Below, in pieces: positions 1 to 8,694 of a stretch of DNA of 64,000 nt. The stretch covers positions 1 through 64,000 of the forward strand of contig NZ_CAJYCN010000013.1 in NCBI RefSeq assembly GCF_913566895.1, given 5' to 3'. Each line of letters opens with the position of its first letter. Position 1 is the first letter of the stretch. Position numbers and translations under genes: made by a program. Source of the DNA: Listeria ilorinensis (lineage in GTDB: Bacteria > Bacillota > Bacilli > Lactobacillales > Listeriaceae). A model generated the notes under the pieces. It searched no databases. It was not told the origin of the DNA and saw nothing but the letters and a program-made list of their open reading frames with translations.

Positions 1-158
1 ATTTTAAACATTAAGTCCTATAAAATATTTTTTTGAATAATAAACAAATATATTTAATATTTGTGAACAAAATAATTATATGTGTTTCAAAAGTAGCAAA
101 AATAATTGTAATTTTGATTTAATTGAGGTGTTAGAATAAAGATGGAGGTGAGATATTC

Positions 159-812
159 ATGGATTTTATCACATTGCATGAGAAGGTAATGGAATATGGA
201 ACATTTTCACACTATATCTCAAAAAAGTACGAATATCATTCTCATACACTAAAGGGGAATGAAACAATTGTCATTCCGAAAAATAAAATTATTGTTGTAA
301 AAAGTGGGATGGTTGCACATAATATCAAAAATAAATATGGAGAATCTCAATTTGAGTTATGTACAGCGGGAGACATTATTTTTCAATCTAAAAATACAGT
401 TTTAGATATTGAGAATATTAAAAATGGAGAGCTCAGGATATTTGATCGGAATATTGTTCTTGATGGACTGGAAAAAGAAGGATTATTGCCACATTTGTTT
501 TTTGATAAAGCATTAAAAGCAGAAGAAGAATTATTATTACTCCAAAACAATAGTTCGAATGTTCGGAAAAAAATACTAAAACTATTGATTGAAGTAGCTG
601 AGTTGAATAAAAAAGAGTTTGGACTTGATGCGCTGATTGTTCCTAAAGAAATGACGAAAGTAAAGATTGCCAAATATTGCAACTGCAACCGAATAAGTGT
701 GACTCGCTTGATTAGAGCACTTGAGATGCGTCAAATGGTGATGATTTCGGCAGAAGGAATCTATTTAAATGATAAAGAAAAATTATTGAAATTTAGTTAT
801 AAGTTTGGCTGA
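159..812 (+). CDS. Crp/Fnr (PrfA-like) transcriptional regulator
   Basis: A 217-residue protein with a cyclic-nucleotide-type beta-barrel in the first 110 residues or so and a C-terminal winged helix (TKVKIAKYCNCNRISVTRLI, about residues 166-185). Listeria genomes carry many regulators of this size and layout, PrfA being the best known; most do not bind cAMP. The start follows a clear site (GGAGGTGAG, 7 bases away). The AT-rich 158 bases upstream hold no gene I can see. It precedes a secreted Ig-repeat protein and the polysaccharide cluster, so control of those genes is plausible but only inferred. The family call is secure; the target is unknown. Confidence 0.8.
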   Translation: MDFITLHEKVMEYGTFSHYISKKYEYHSHTLKGNETIVIPKNKIIVVKSGMVAHNIKNKYGESQFELCTAGDIIFQSKNTVLDIENIKNGELRIFDRNIVLDGLEKEGLLPHLFFDKALKAEEELLLLQNNSSNVRKKILKLLIEVAELNKKEFGLDALIVPKEMTKVKIAKYCNCNRISVTRLIRALEMRQMVMISAEGIYLNDKEKLLKFSYKFG

Positions 813-948
813 ATGCGGCTTACGAAAAAAGAAGGAGCTAAGGATCGGAATCAAAAAATTAAGTGATTCATTGTAGGGGGTGAGAGATGGTTAGTTAGAG
901 AGTGAAAGGATAGATTTAGTAAGATCAACTTTTAGGAGGAATTAGGTA

Positions 949-3900
949 ATGCAAATGAAAGTAAAAAAAGGAGCAACGTCTTTAATTGTTGGGAGTTTGT
1001 TGTTTTCATCAGTGTTCACAGTGGCTGTGCCGGCAACAGAAGTATCTGCTAGCACATCCGTAACGCCAGTGAATATACTAAATGGAAGCAATTTTTCAAT
1101 GGGGGCATCAAGCTTTAATGATTGGTATGCCATCTATGGAGGAAATCAGGTTTCTTCAATGAGTAAAGATTCAAGCGGTTATTTTATCCTTGGGGATGAT
1201 GTCAGTGCCAAACAAGTGACGAATGGTGTAGAATTCAAAGTTTCAAATGTACTGGGGACATTAGGCTCACTTAATCAGAAATTAAGTCTTGTGAAAGGTG
1301 AAACCTATAAATTTAGCGTTGATACGCAGCTCAATAAGGCTGGTGTTTGGCCTTCAGAAGTTTCACCAGAGATTACCTACGGCGTCAACTCAAGAATCTA
1401 TACTAGTGAAACATCAGGGAATAAAACATTTACTTTCACAGCGGCAGATACGGCCAATTATGTAGTTTCGATTGGTGCACGAAGATTGAATGGGTTCCTA
1501 AATGGTTTGTGGTTGAATCCAACAGCCGTATATACAAATCTTTCCGTCATAAATACCGATGTAACACCACCTGCAGCTCCTAAGGCGAATGCTGTTTATA
1601 CAGATACAAATATAGTATCTGGTACAGCGGAACCAAATACAACAGTTATTGCCGAAACAGAAGATGGACAGAAATTTGAAGGAAAGGTAATGGAAAATGG
1701 AACTTATTCTTTTCAAATTTCTCGCCAAATCGTTGGGCAATACGTAAAAGTCTACAATAAAGATATTGCTGGAAATATTAGTGATCCTACAACCATTCAA
1801 GTACGTCAAGGTGACTTGTTCCAGCCAACGATTGATCCAGTTACAAATACAAGCACTTCCGTTACAGGTACAGCAGATCTAGCCGTATCTGTACAAGTAA
1901 AAGTAATCAAACCAGATCTATCAGAAAAAGTGTATACAGGAAATACAGATCGGACTGGGAATTATTCAATAGAAATTGCTACACCAGATTATGGGGATCG
2001 AGTGCAGGTAGTGACCTATGCGACAGGAAAAACAAGTGTTGCGGCTGAAACTACTGTAACGGATAATATCCCACCTGAGGCGCCAACTGTCAATGATATT
2101 TATACGGATACAGTGAAAATTGAAGGTACTGGGACACCTGGAAACAAGGTAAAAGCTACATTGCCAGATGGAACTGAACTTGAAACAACTGTCAATGAAG
2201 AAGGTAAATTCACTTTTGATATGCCGGCTCAGGCAGAAGGAAGCAAAATTACTTTTATTCAAGTGAAAAGTTCAGGTCTAGCAGGTGCTGAAACGATCAA
2301 ACATGTTCTTCCAGGAGATTTACCACAGCCAGTCGTGGATGAAATCACAGATCAATCGACTAAAATTTCTGGAACAGCAGTTGCCAATGCCAACTTTAAA
2401 ATTATTGTGAAAGATTTTGAAGGCTCCATCGTTTATCAATACGAAGGGACGGTCGATTCTACAGGTAAATTCTCTATTTTAGTAGATAAATTAGATCCAA
2501 GTTATACAGTGACAATGACTACTAGTAAAGGTGTTCAATCCAGTAAGCCAGTTACATTAAATGTAAAAGACATCACTGCGCCAGATGCACCAGCTGTGAA
2601 TGCAGTAAAAGAAAGCTCTTCTGAAGTGACAGGGACTGCTGAAAAAGATGCCATGATCTCTGTAAAAACAGAAGACGGTACAGAACTTGGAACAGGTACG
2701 GTGGATAAAGATGGAAAATATTCAGTCACGATCCCTAGACAAAGTATTGGGACAACTTTATTGATTACTGCAACAGACAAAGCCGGAAATACTTCCGAAA
2801 CAACAAAAATTACTGTTGTAGAAAGTGAAGGAACGCTCAGCCCTAATTCGTATGTTTTAGGCGATATCAATATCACAGGTACTTATACTGGGGATATTAC
2901 AAAGGCACGCTTAACAGTTAATGGTAAAAACCTTTCTTGGGGTGGCAGCTTTGAAAACGGCAAGTTCAGTTATTACGTAGGTGCAGGAAAAATCAAAGCC
3001 GGAGACACAGTAACACTTACAGGATATTCGGCGACTGATAAACAGCTATCCTTGCAACCAATTAAAGTAGTAAACAGTATTTCCAAAGGATCGATTGCAC
3101 CAAATGAATATAAATTGGAAGACACTACTCTGACAGGTACGTATACAGGCGATGTTGCGAAAGCCAGTCTTGTAGTCAATGGTAAAACAGTTTCATGGGG
3201 TGGTAGCTTTGCAAATGGTAAATTCAGCTATTATGTAGGGGCTGGAAAAATCAAAGCTGGCGATGATGTGAAAATTGTTGCCTACACAATGTATGATGAA
3301 AAATTAGATGAACAAGCAGTAAAAATCGCTAAAAGCGGTGAAACAGGAAGCTTGACGCCAACCACTTATCAACTGGGTTCATTGTATATCACGGGTAACT
3401 ATACCGGAGATATCACAAAAGCACAATTATTTATCAATAACAAAGCTGTTTCTATTGGTGGCGACTTCAGAGAGGGTCACTTTACCTACTATGTCGGTAA
3501 TAAAATCAAAGCAGGTGATGAAGTAAAACTAGTTGGCTTCTCGTCTGTCAACGAAAAATTAGCAGAAGCGGCTATCAATATTACTGCTGGTGAAACAAGC
3601 GGAACAATTGCACCAGATATTTATACACTAGGAAATTCTGAAATCACAGGTAGCTATACAGGTGATGTTAAAAAAGCACGTGTTTATATTAATGGAGTAG
3701 CTCAAGCTTGGGGCGGAACTTTCAAAGATGGCAAATTCAACTATTATATTGGCAACAAGATCAAAACTGGTGATACAGTGCTTATCAATGCTTATGACAG
3801 CAACGATAAACAGTTGGATAGCCAATCAGTTATGGTAATGAAAGCTAACACGGAAGGCAAGGTAACGCCTAATGCTTATAAAGTAGGGGAGAACTATCTG

Positions 3901-4104
3901 AACGGGACCTATACAGGCGATGTTTATACAGGAAGCCTAAGTATCAATGGAAAAATTGTTTCTTGGGGCGGAACCTATAAAAATGGTGAGTTTTCTTACT
4001 ATGTTGGCAATAAAATCAAGGCTGGAGACGATGTGAAATTCACAGTTTACGATCAAGCGAGTAAACAACTTGATCAGCAATCTGTAAAAGTAACGTCTAA
4101 TTAA
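949..4104 (+). CDS. Large secreted protein with Ig-like repeats
   Basis: A 1051-residue exported protein. It has a signal peptide (KK, hydrophobic core, likely cleavage after VSAS near residue 35), then a domain of about 170 residues that looks like a jelly-roll or carbohydrate-binding module. Five Ig-like domains of about 85 residues follow (several begin TPPAAP, IPPEAP or TAPDAP), then five copies of an approximately 82-residue module with the core TYTGD...NGK..SWGG.F..G.FSYYVG.KIKAGD. There is no LPXTG, WxL, GW or membrane anchor at the C-terminus (ends VKVTSN), so it is probably released or bound non-covalently. AGGAGGA nine bases upstream supports this start. The same terminal module occurs in the beta-helix protein at 12461-14785. 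The binding partner is unknown. Confidence 0.85.
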   Translation: MQMKVKKGATSLIVGSLLFSSVFTVAVPATEVSASTSVTPVNILNGSNFSMGASSFNDWYAIYGGNQVSSMSKDSSGYFILGDDVSAKQVTNGVEFKVSNVLGTLGSLNQKLSLVKGETYKFSVDTQLNKAGVWPSEVSPEITYGVNSRIYTSETSGNKTFTFTAADTANYVVSIGARRLNGFLNGLWLNPTAVYTNLSVINTDVTPPAAPKANAVYTDTNIVSGTAEPNTTVIAETEDGQKFEGKVMENGTYSFQISRQIVGQYVKVYNKDIAGNISDPTTIQVRQGDLFQPTIDPVTNTSTSVTGTADLAVSVQVKVIKPDLSEKVYTGNTDRTGNYSIEIATPDYGDRVQVVTYATGKTSVAAETTVTDNIPPEAPTVNDIYTDTVKIEGTGTPGNKVKATLPDGTELETTVNEEGKFTFDMPAQAEGSKITFIQVKSSGLAGAETIKHVLPGDLPQPVVDEITDQSTKISGTAVANANFKIIVKDFEGSIVYQYEGTVDSTGKFSILVDKLDPSYTVTMTTSKGVQSSKPVTLNVKDITAPDAPAVNAVKESSSEVTGTAEKDAMISVKTEDGTELGTGTVDKDGKYSVTIPRQSIGTTLLITATDKAGNTSETTKITVVESEGTLSPNSYVLGDINITGTYTGDITKARLTVNGKNLSWGGSFENGKFSYYVGAGKIKAGDTVTLTGYSATDKQLSLQPIKVVNSISKGSIAPNEYKLEDTTLTGTYTGDVAKASLVVNGKTVSWGGSFANGKFSYYVGAGKIKAGDDVKIVAYTMYDEKLDEQAVKIAKSGETGSLTPTTYQLGSLYITGNYTGDITKAQLFINNKAVSIGGDFREGHFTYYVGNKIKAGDEVKLVGFSSVNEKLAEAAINITAGETSGTIAPDIYTLGNSEITGSYTGDVKKARVYINGVAQAWGGTFKDGKFNYYIGNKIKTGDTVLINAYDSNDKQLDSQSVMVMKANTEGKVTPNAYKVGENYLNGTYTGDVYTGSLSINGKIVSWGGTYKNGEFSYYVGNKIKAGDDVKFTVYDQASKQLDQQSVKVTSN
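2827..4095 (+). repeat. Five tandem Ig-module repeats in coding sequence
   Basis: Five diverged tandem units of about 255-258 bases start near 2827, 3085, 3343, 3598 and 3853. Each encodes one module with the conserved YTGD, WGG and YYVG signatures. The DNA copies have clearly diverged while the protein pattern is kept, so they are old repeats under selection rather than a recent expansion. Confidence 0.85.
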
Positions 4105-4107
4105 TTT

Positions 4108-4147
4108 GATAAGCAGCTTACTGATTGAAGATTGGTAGGCTGCTTAT
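4108..4147 (+). terminator. Probable terminator after the Ig-repeat protein
   Basis: An inverted repeat with arms ATAAGCAGC and GCTGCTTAT lies just after the stop codon. The downstream T-run is poor (TTATTAAAAAG), so termination may be partial and some transcription could enter the polysaccharide cluster. Confidence 0.5.
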
Positions 4148-4175
4148 TAAAAAGAATGTGAGTGAGGTAATTTAA

Positions 4176-4613
4176 ATGAAAAAAGCAGGGCTTCTCCTAG
4201 TGGTTTGCATTTTACTAGTGCTAACAGCTTGTGGAAATAAAACAGACAATCAAAAAGAAGATACCTTAGATAAACCGATCGTAGTAGATAATTTGAAAAT
4301 GAACGTGAAAGCAATGGATACAGCAGAAAAAGTATCAGATAAGAAGAAGCAAACTTTATATACATTTACTGTATCAGGTGAAAATGTATCCTCAAGTAAA
4401 AAAGGATTAGGCTCCATTGACTTTATTCTTAAAACAGAAGATGGAAAAGAAGTGAAGATAGATGATTCGCTGGCTACATTTGGTGACGAGATTGAACCGG
4501 GAAAATCTATCGAAGGAAAGGTTTACTTCTCATTAGGTGAAGGACAAAAAGCTTCGAAATTGATTTATAAACCGGCAGATAAAGAACTGGCAGAATGGGA
4601 TGTGTCCAAGTAA
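4176..4613 (+). CDS. Small lipoprotein of unknown function
   Basis: A 145-residue lipoprotein with a short lysine-rich start, a hydrophobic stretch and a lipobox LTAC with Cys at residue 19, so it should be lipidated and held on the outer face of the membrane. The mature part is lysine- and acid-rich and resembles the beta-sandwich of DUF4352-type lipoproteins (conserved pattern G..IEGKVYF near residues 109-119), although I cannot fix the family. It lies two bases upstream of the dehydrogenase gene and so heads the polysaccharide operon. A role in assembly or surface retention of the polymer is a guess. Confidence 0.7.
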   Translation: MKKAGLLLVVCILLVLTACGNKTDNQKEDTLDKPIVVDNLKMNVKAMDTAEKVSDKKKQTLYTFTVSGENVSSSKKGLGSIDFILKTEDGKEVKIDDSLATFGDEIEPGKSIEGKVYFSLGEGQKASKLIYKPADKELAEWDVSK

Positions 4614-4615
4614 TT

Positions 4616-5896
4616 ATGAAAATCATTACGTTAGGATTAGGCTATATCGGTCTGCCAACTGCCATTATGTTTGCCAAACAAGGAGTAGATGTGGTTGGCG
4701 TAGATATTATACCCGATGTGATTGATCAGCTGAATCGAGGGCAGGTCCATCTGGAAGAACCAGGCATTCAGGAAGGTTTACAAGAGGTATTGAGAAAGCA
4801 AACCTTTAAAGCAAGTCTCTATCCTGAAAAAGGGGATGCTTTTATAATTGCTGTTCCCACTCCGAATAACAATGATCTATACAAGAGCTGTGATTTGAAA
4901 TATGTAGAGGCAGCTGTCAAAAGCATATTGCCATACTTGGCTCAAGGCAACACGATTGTGATTGAATCGACTATTTCTCCAAGAACAACAGAAAATGTCA
5001 TTCAGCCCTTCCTTGAAAAGCAGGGCTGGGTAATTGGAAAAGATCTCTCACTTGTTCACTGTCCAGAACGCGTTTTGCCTGGCAAGATTCTCCATGAGCT
5101 GACTTATAACAACCGTATTATCGGTGGTGTCACACCCTCATGTACAGAAAAAGGAAAGGCGCTTTATCGGCTGTTTGTCAAGGGAGAATTGATTTCTTCC
5201 ACGGTTCGCGCAGCGGAATTATCCAAACTGATGGAAAATACGTATCGTGATGTAAATATTGCCCTTGCCAACGAACTCGTCAAGATAGGAGATAAATTAG
5301 GGATTGATGCTCTAGAGGTTATCTCTATGGCTAATAAACATCCCAGAGTCAATATTCATCAGCCAGGTCCAGGTGTTGGGGGACATTGTTTAGCAGTAGA
5401 TCCTTATTTTATTGTTGCAGCCGCTCCGAAAGAAACGCCATTGATTCAAGAAGCAAGAAAAATAAATTCAAGTATGCCAAGTTATACCATAGAAAAAATC
5501 CATCAATTAATGGAAAAAATTCGTGGAAAACGACTTACTATTTTGGGGCTGGCTTATAAAGGTGACACAGATGATCTTCGAGAAAGTCCGGCTGTCCATA
5601 TTATGGAAGAACTAAAAAAACAAGGACAGTATCAAATTTCCGTTTATGATCCTTATGTCAAGGCTGCTTTTATTGAAACTGGACTGCAAGTTGCCTTGGA
5701 AAAAAGTGACTTAGCATTAGTCCTATGTGATCACCGGGAATTCAAACATATTCCGGCGGTAGCAATTGCTGGCATGAACCAGACAGTTTTACTGGATGCA
5801 CGAAATATCGTAGAAAATAAGGAATATTTCGAGCAGGCTTTTTCATTCGGTAATTTATTTGAAATACAGCAAGAATCCCCTCAACATACGATGTAA
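4616..5896 (+). CDS. UDP-N-acetyl-D-mannosamine dehydrogenase (UDP-ManNAcA synthesis)
   Basis: This nucleotide-sugar 6-dehydrogenase oxidises UDP-ManNAc (or possibly UDP-Glc) twice with NAD+ to the uronic acid. The N-terminal Rossmann motif is GLGYIGLP (residues 7-14), and the catalytic Cys258 sits in GPGVGGHCLAVDPYF. The second nucleotide-binding region reads ILGLAYKGDTDDLRESP. The VDPYF context is typical of WecC-type ManNAc dehydrogenases. I place the start at ATG 4616, two bases after the lipoprotein stop, because the MKIITLGLGYIG start matches the family; upstream in-frame codons overlap the lipoprotein. No UDP-GlcNAc 2-epimerase is encoded nearby, so that step must be supplied elsewhere. 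Confidence 0.85.
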   Translation: MKIITLGLGYIGLPTAIMFAKQGVDVVGVDIIPDVIDQLNRGQVHLEEPGIQEGLQEVLRKQTFKASLYPEKGDAFIIAVPTPNNNDLYKSCDLKYVEAAVKSILPYLAQGNTIVIESTISPRTTENVIQPFLEKQGWVIGKDLSLVHCPERVLPGKILHELTYNNRIIGGVTPSCTEKGKALYRLFVKGELISSTVRAAELSKLMENTYRDVNIALANELVKIGDKLGIDALEVISMANKHPRVNIHQPGPGVGGHCLAVDPYFIVAAAPKETPLIQEARKINSSMPSYTIEKIHQLMEKIRGKRLTILGLAYKGDTDDLRESPAVHIMEELKKQGQYQISVYDPYVKAAFIETGLQVALEKSDLALVLCDHREFKHIPAVAIAGMNQTVLLDARNIVENKEYFEQAFSFGNLFEIQQESPQHTM

Positions 5897-5917
5897 AAAC
5901 CAATGAGAGGACATGAT

Positions 5918-6643
5918 ATGGAAGAAAAAACGATGGATTATAAAAAATTTCTCAAAGTTATCAGCACAGATAAATGGTGGTTAATTGGCATAATACTCGT
6001 GGTACTAGGGATCATGTTTCTCTATGTCCAATTTCTAGCCGAGCCCGTTTATCAAAAAGATGTACAAATGCTCGTTAATCAATCAGATCAAACGCAAGGA
6101 ACAACGAAAGAATCACAGTCAGTTCAGGCCGACCTCCAGATGGTTCGCACATATAGCGCGATTATTACAAGTCCAAGAATACTTCATATCGTACAGCAGA
6201 AGCTTGATCATGCGTATACAGAAGAAGAATTGGCTGAAATGATACAAGTTAATAATTCGACAGATTCTCAGATTATTACGATTAACGTAGAGAGTAGCAG
6301 TCCACAAGAATCAGCAAATATTGCAAATCAGACAGCTAAAACCGTACAAGAAGAAATTCCCAAAATTATGAAAGTCAATAATGTAACGACTTTGTCCAGT
6401 GCAGAAGTGAATCAAGATGAAACGCCCGTCAAACCTAAAAAAAGTTTATTAATGCTGTTAGGCTTATGCATCGGAATTGTCCTTGCCATGATTTTTGCCT
6501 TTGTTCGTCTATTTTTAGACCGCACATTTACTTCTTTAGAAGAGATGCAGAATATTTTGCGAATTAATGCCCTAGGAGAAGTTGGACAAAACAAGCAACT
6601 TCTTTTTACCCGCACAAATTTTCAAAGAAGGAGAAGATCGTAA
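5918..6643 (+). CDS. Chain-length / kinase-adaptor protein (Wzz, CpsC type)
   Basis: A 241-residue membrane protein with two transmembrane segments (about residues 20-40 and 176-196) enclosing an extracytoplasmic Wzz domain. In Gram-positive bacteria this protein activates the separate cytoplasmic tyrosine kinase and regulates polymer length. ATG 5918 is preferred to 5903 because GAGAGGA lies seven bases upstream of it. The gene ends in a TAATG overlap with the kinase gene, which fits the two-protein (CpsC plus CpsD) arrangement. Confidence 0.85.
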   Translation: MEEKTMDYKKFLKVISTDKWWLIGIILVVLGIMFLYVQFLAEPVYQKDVQMLVNQSDQTQGTTKESQSVQADLQMVRTYSAIITSPRILHIVQQKLDHAYTEEELAEMIQVNNSTDSQIITINVESSSPQESANIANQTAKTVQEEIPKIMKVNNVTTLSSAEVNQDETPVKPKKSLLMLLGLCIGIVLAMIFAFVRLFLDRTFTSLEEMQNILRINALGEVGQNKQLLFTRTNFQRRRRS

Positions 6644-7284
6644 TGGTCGATAAATCAGCTAGAATCATGGAAGAACAACTTAAATTGATTCGAACGAATA
6701 TTGATTTTTCCATGTTTCATCAAAGAAAAAAAGTATTGCTTGTTACTTCACCAGAAACAGAATCAGGGAAATCGACTATTTCCATTCAACTCGCCAAAGT
6801 ATTTGCGGAAAGAGGGGAGAAGGTTTTATTAATCGATGCAGATTTGCGCCGGCCAGCTCTTCATCGGTATTTAGGTAAAAATTTGTATATGGGATTAACA
6901 AATATTATTTCTGGCGAGCTTAGCTGGCAAGATGCCAAACAAACGTGTCAGCTAGAACAACACACTTTTTCATTGCTGACGAGCGGGCCGGTTCCGCCTA
7001 ATGCAAATGAGCTATTGGGCTCCCAAATATTTAAAATGCTTATTGAGACGATTAGGGATAAGTTTGATCGGATTATTATTGATACACCGCCAGTAACAGT
7101 TGTTGCGGATGCGCTTGTGTTTTCAGAAGTGGTAGATGGTGCCATTTTAGTTTGTCGTTATCAGAAAACTTCTAAAGAGCATGCAAGACAAGCAGTAAAA
7201 CAACTGAAACTAGCCCAGATGGAGATAGTAGGCGGGATCTTAAACGGGATAAAGAACAAACAAGATCATCAATACTATTATTAA
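6643..7284 (+). CDS. Bacterial tyrosine kinase of CpsD/CapB type
   Basis: A 213-residue BY-kinase. It has a Walker A motif TSPETESGKST (residues 35-45), a Walker A' motif LLIDADLRRP (62-71) and a Walker B motif IIIDTPPV (near 143-150). The C-terminus ends QYYY, a short tyrosine cluster that is the usual autophosphorylation target. It is translationally coupled to the adaptor by a one-base overlap. The cognate phosphatase is probably the PHP protein at 14807-15529. Together they would cycle phosphorylation to control polysaccharide export and length. Confidence 0.9.
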   Translation: MVDKSARIMEEQLKLIRTNIDFSMFHQRKKVLLVTSPETESGKSTISIQLAKVFAERGEKVLLIDADLRRPALHRYLGKNLYMGLTNIISGELSWQDAKQTCQLEQHTFSLLTSGPVPPNANELLGSQIFKMLIETIRDKFDRIIIDTPPVTVVADALVFSEVVDGAILVCRYQKTSKEHARQAVKQLKLAQMEIVGGILNGIKNKQDHQYYY

Positions 7285-7297
7285 AGAGGTGAGAAGT

Positions 7298-7945
7298 TTG
7301 GAACAGAGCCAAGCAAAGGGATTATGGAAAAAAAAGAAATTTGATTATATAAAATGGAAAAAAAGAGGAGATCGTTACGCTGCTTTAGTTGGCGTGTTAT
7401 TGATCTCACCGCTTTTTCTAGTTGTTGCTTTACTGATTAAGCTGTCAGATTGGCACAGTCCAGTCATCTTCAAACAAAAAAGGGTTGGCAAAGACGGTGT
7501 GCCGTTTTATATGTTTAAATTTAGAACAATGGTTTGTAATGCGGAACAACAATTAGAAAAATATTTAACGGCTAATGAAATAGAAGGTGCCATGTTTAAA
7601 TTGAAAGAAGATCCGCGGATAACTAAAATTGGCAAATTTTTGCGGAAAACAAGTATTGATGAATTGCCACAATTGATTAATGTAATAAGAGGTGAAATGG
7701 CTTTAGTTGGCCCTAGACCCCCTTTATCCAGAGAAGTCAAACAATATTCAAATTATGATAAACAAAGGCTGACCGTAACCCCAGGGTGTACAGGATTATG
7801 GCAAGTCAGCGGTCGAAATGAATTAAGTTTTGCAGAGATGGTAGAGCTGGATCTTTACTATATCGAACAAATGTCATTTTCATTCGATGTCAAAATAATA
7901 TCCAAGACGTTTGCAGTCATGATCCTTTCAAAGGGAGCTTATTGA
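7298..7945 (+). CDS. Undecaprenyl-phosphate sugar-phosphate transferase (priming enzyme)
   Basis: A polyprenyl-phosphate hexose-1-phosphate transferase of the WcaJ/RfbP C-terminal-domain type, which loads the first sugar of the repeat unit on the lipid carrier. Visible features are one N-terminal membrane segment, FKFRTMV, the DPRITKIGKFLRKTSIDELPQ block, LVGPRPP, and the PGCTGLWQVSGR box. I chose TTG 7298 because AAAGAGGTGA lies just before it; GTG 7289 is part of that site. The first-sugar specificity cannot be read from sequence. Confidence 0.88.
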   Translation: MEQSQAKGLWKKKKFDYIKWKKRGDRYAALVGVLLISPLFLVVALLIKLSDWHSPVIFKQKRVGKDGVPFYMFKFRTMVCNAEQQLEKYLTANEIEGAMFKLKEDPRITKIGKFLRKTSIDELPQLINVIRGEMALVGPRPPLSREVKQYSNYDKQRLTVTPGCTGLWQVSGRNELSFAEMVELDLYYIEQMSFSFDVKIISKTFAVMILSKGAY

Positions 7946-7947
7946 TA

Positions 7948-8694
7948 ATGAAACAACAGCGCGCATACTTTCTCAACAGCTACTTGGACTTGCTGACCAT
8001 GCAAGAAACGTTGCTTCGTATAGAAGAAATTATTGAAGACCGTCAGTGGACACAGCATGTGGTGATTAATGCTGGAAAAATTAACTTAATGCAAGAAAAC
8101 AAGGCATTGCGAGACATTGTGAATCATTCACCTCTGATCAATGCGGATGGACAATCGATCGTGTGGGCCGGACGCTATCTTGGGTATCCGGTTCCAGAAC
8201 GGGTAACAGGCATTGATCTATTTCAAAAACTTGTTGAAAAGGCAGCGGAAAAAGGGTGGAGGCTATACTACTTCGGTGCACAGGAAACGGTAGTCCAGAA
8301 AGTTGTAAGGAAACATCGGCGAATGTTCCCTACATTGCAAGTAGCTGGTTTTCGAAATGGCTATTTCTCAGATGAAGAATCAGCTTCCATTGCAGAAGAA
8401 ATCTGCCGCTGTCGACCAGATATTGTCTTCGTGGCTTTTTCTAGCCCGAAAAAAGAGTTGTGGATCAATCAGTATCTTTCTGTGATGCAAGTGCCATTTG
8501 TGATGGGGGTCGGCGGGAGTTTTGATGTGCTTGCTGGGGTAACGAAAAGAGCGCCCCGTTGGATGCAGAAGCTAGGACTTGAGTGGTTATTTCGTTTATT
8601 GCAGGAACCAAAAAGAATGTTGAAGCGTTATGTTATCGGGAATTTTAAATTTTTAAGACTAGTTGCAGCTGAAAAAAGAAGGAGGCGTAGATGA
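7948..8694 (+). CDS. WecG/TagA/CpsF-family glycosyltransferase
   Basis: A 248-residue GT26 transferase of the kind that adds N-acetylmannosamine or its uronic acid to a lipid-linked sugar. Signatures are VVINAGKINLMQ, INADGQSIVWAGR, the GYFSDEE block, VFVAFSSPKKE and GVGGSFDVLAG. The C-terminus is basic (ends RRRRR), as in the membrane-associating tail of TagA proteins. Finding a UDP-ManNAc dehydrogenase in the same operon fits transfer of ManNAcA. ATG 7948 is two bases after the previous stop; TTG 7942 is an alternative. Confidence 0.85.
   Translation: MKQQRAYFLNSYLDLLTMQETLLRIEEIIEDRQWTQHVVINAGKINLMQENKALRDIVNHSPLINADGQSIVWAGRYLGYPVPERVTGIDLFQKLVEKAAEKGWRLYYFGAQETVVQKVVRKHRRMFPTLQVAGFRNGYFSDEESASIAEEICRCRPDIVFVAFSSPKKELWINQYLSVMQVPFVMGVGGSFDVLAGVTKRAPRWMQKLGLEWLFRLLQEPKRMLKRYVIGNFKFLRLVAAEKRRRRR

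Noticed and set aside
1498-3179. Minus-strand ORFs inside the Ig-repeat gene
   Set aside because: They are shadows of a repetitive coding gene, with no ribosome-binding sites and implausible composition.
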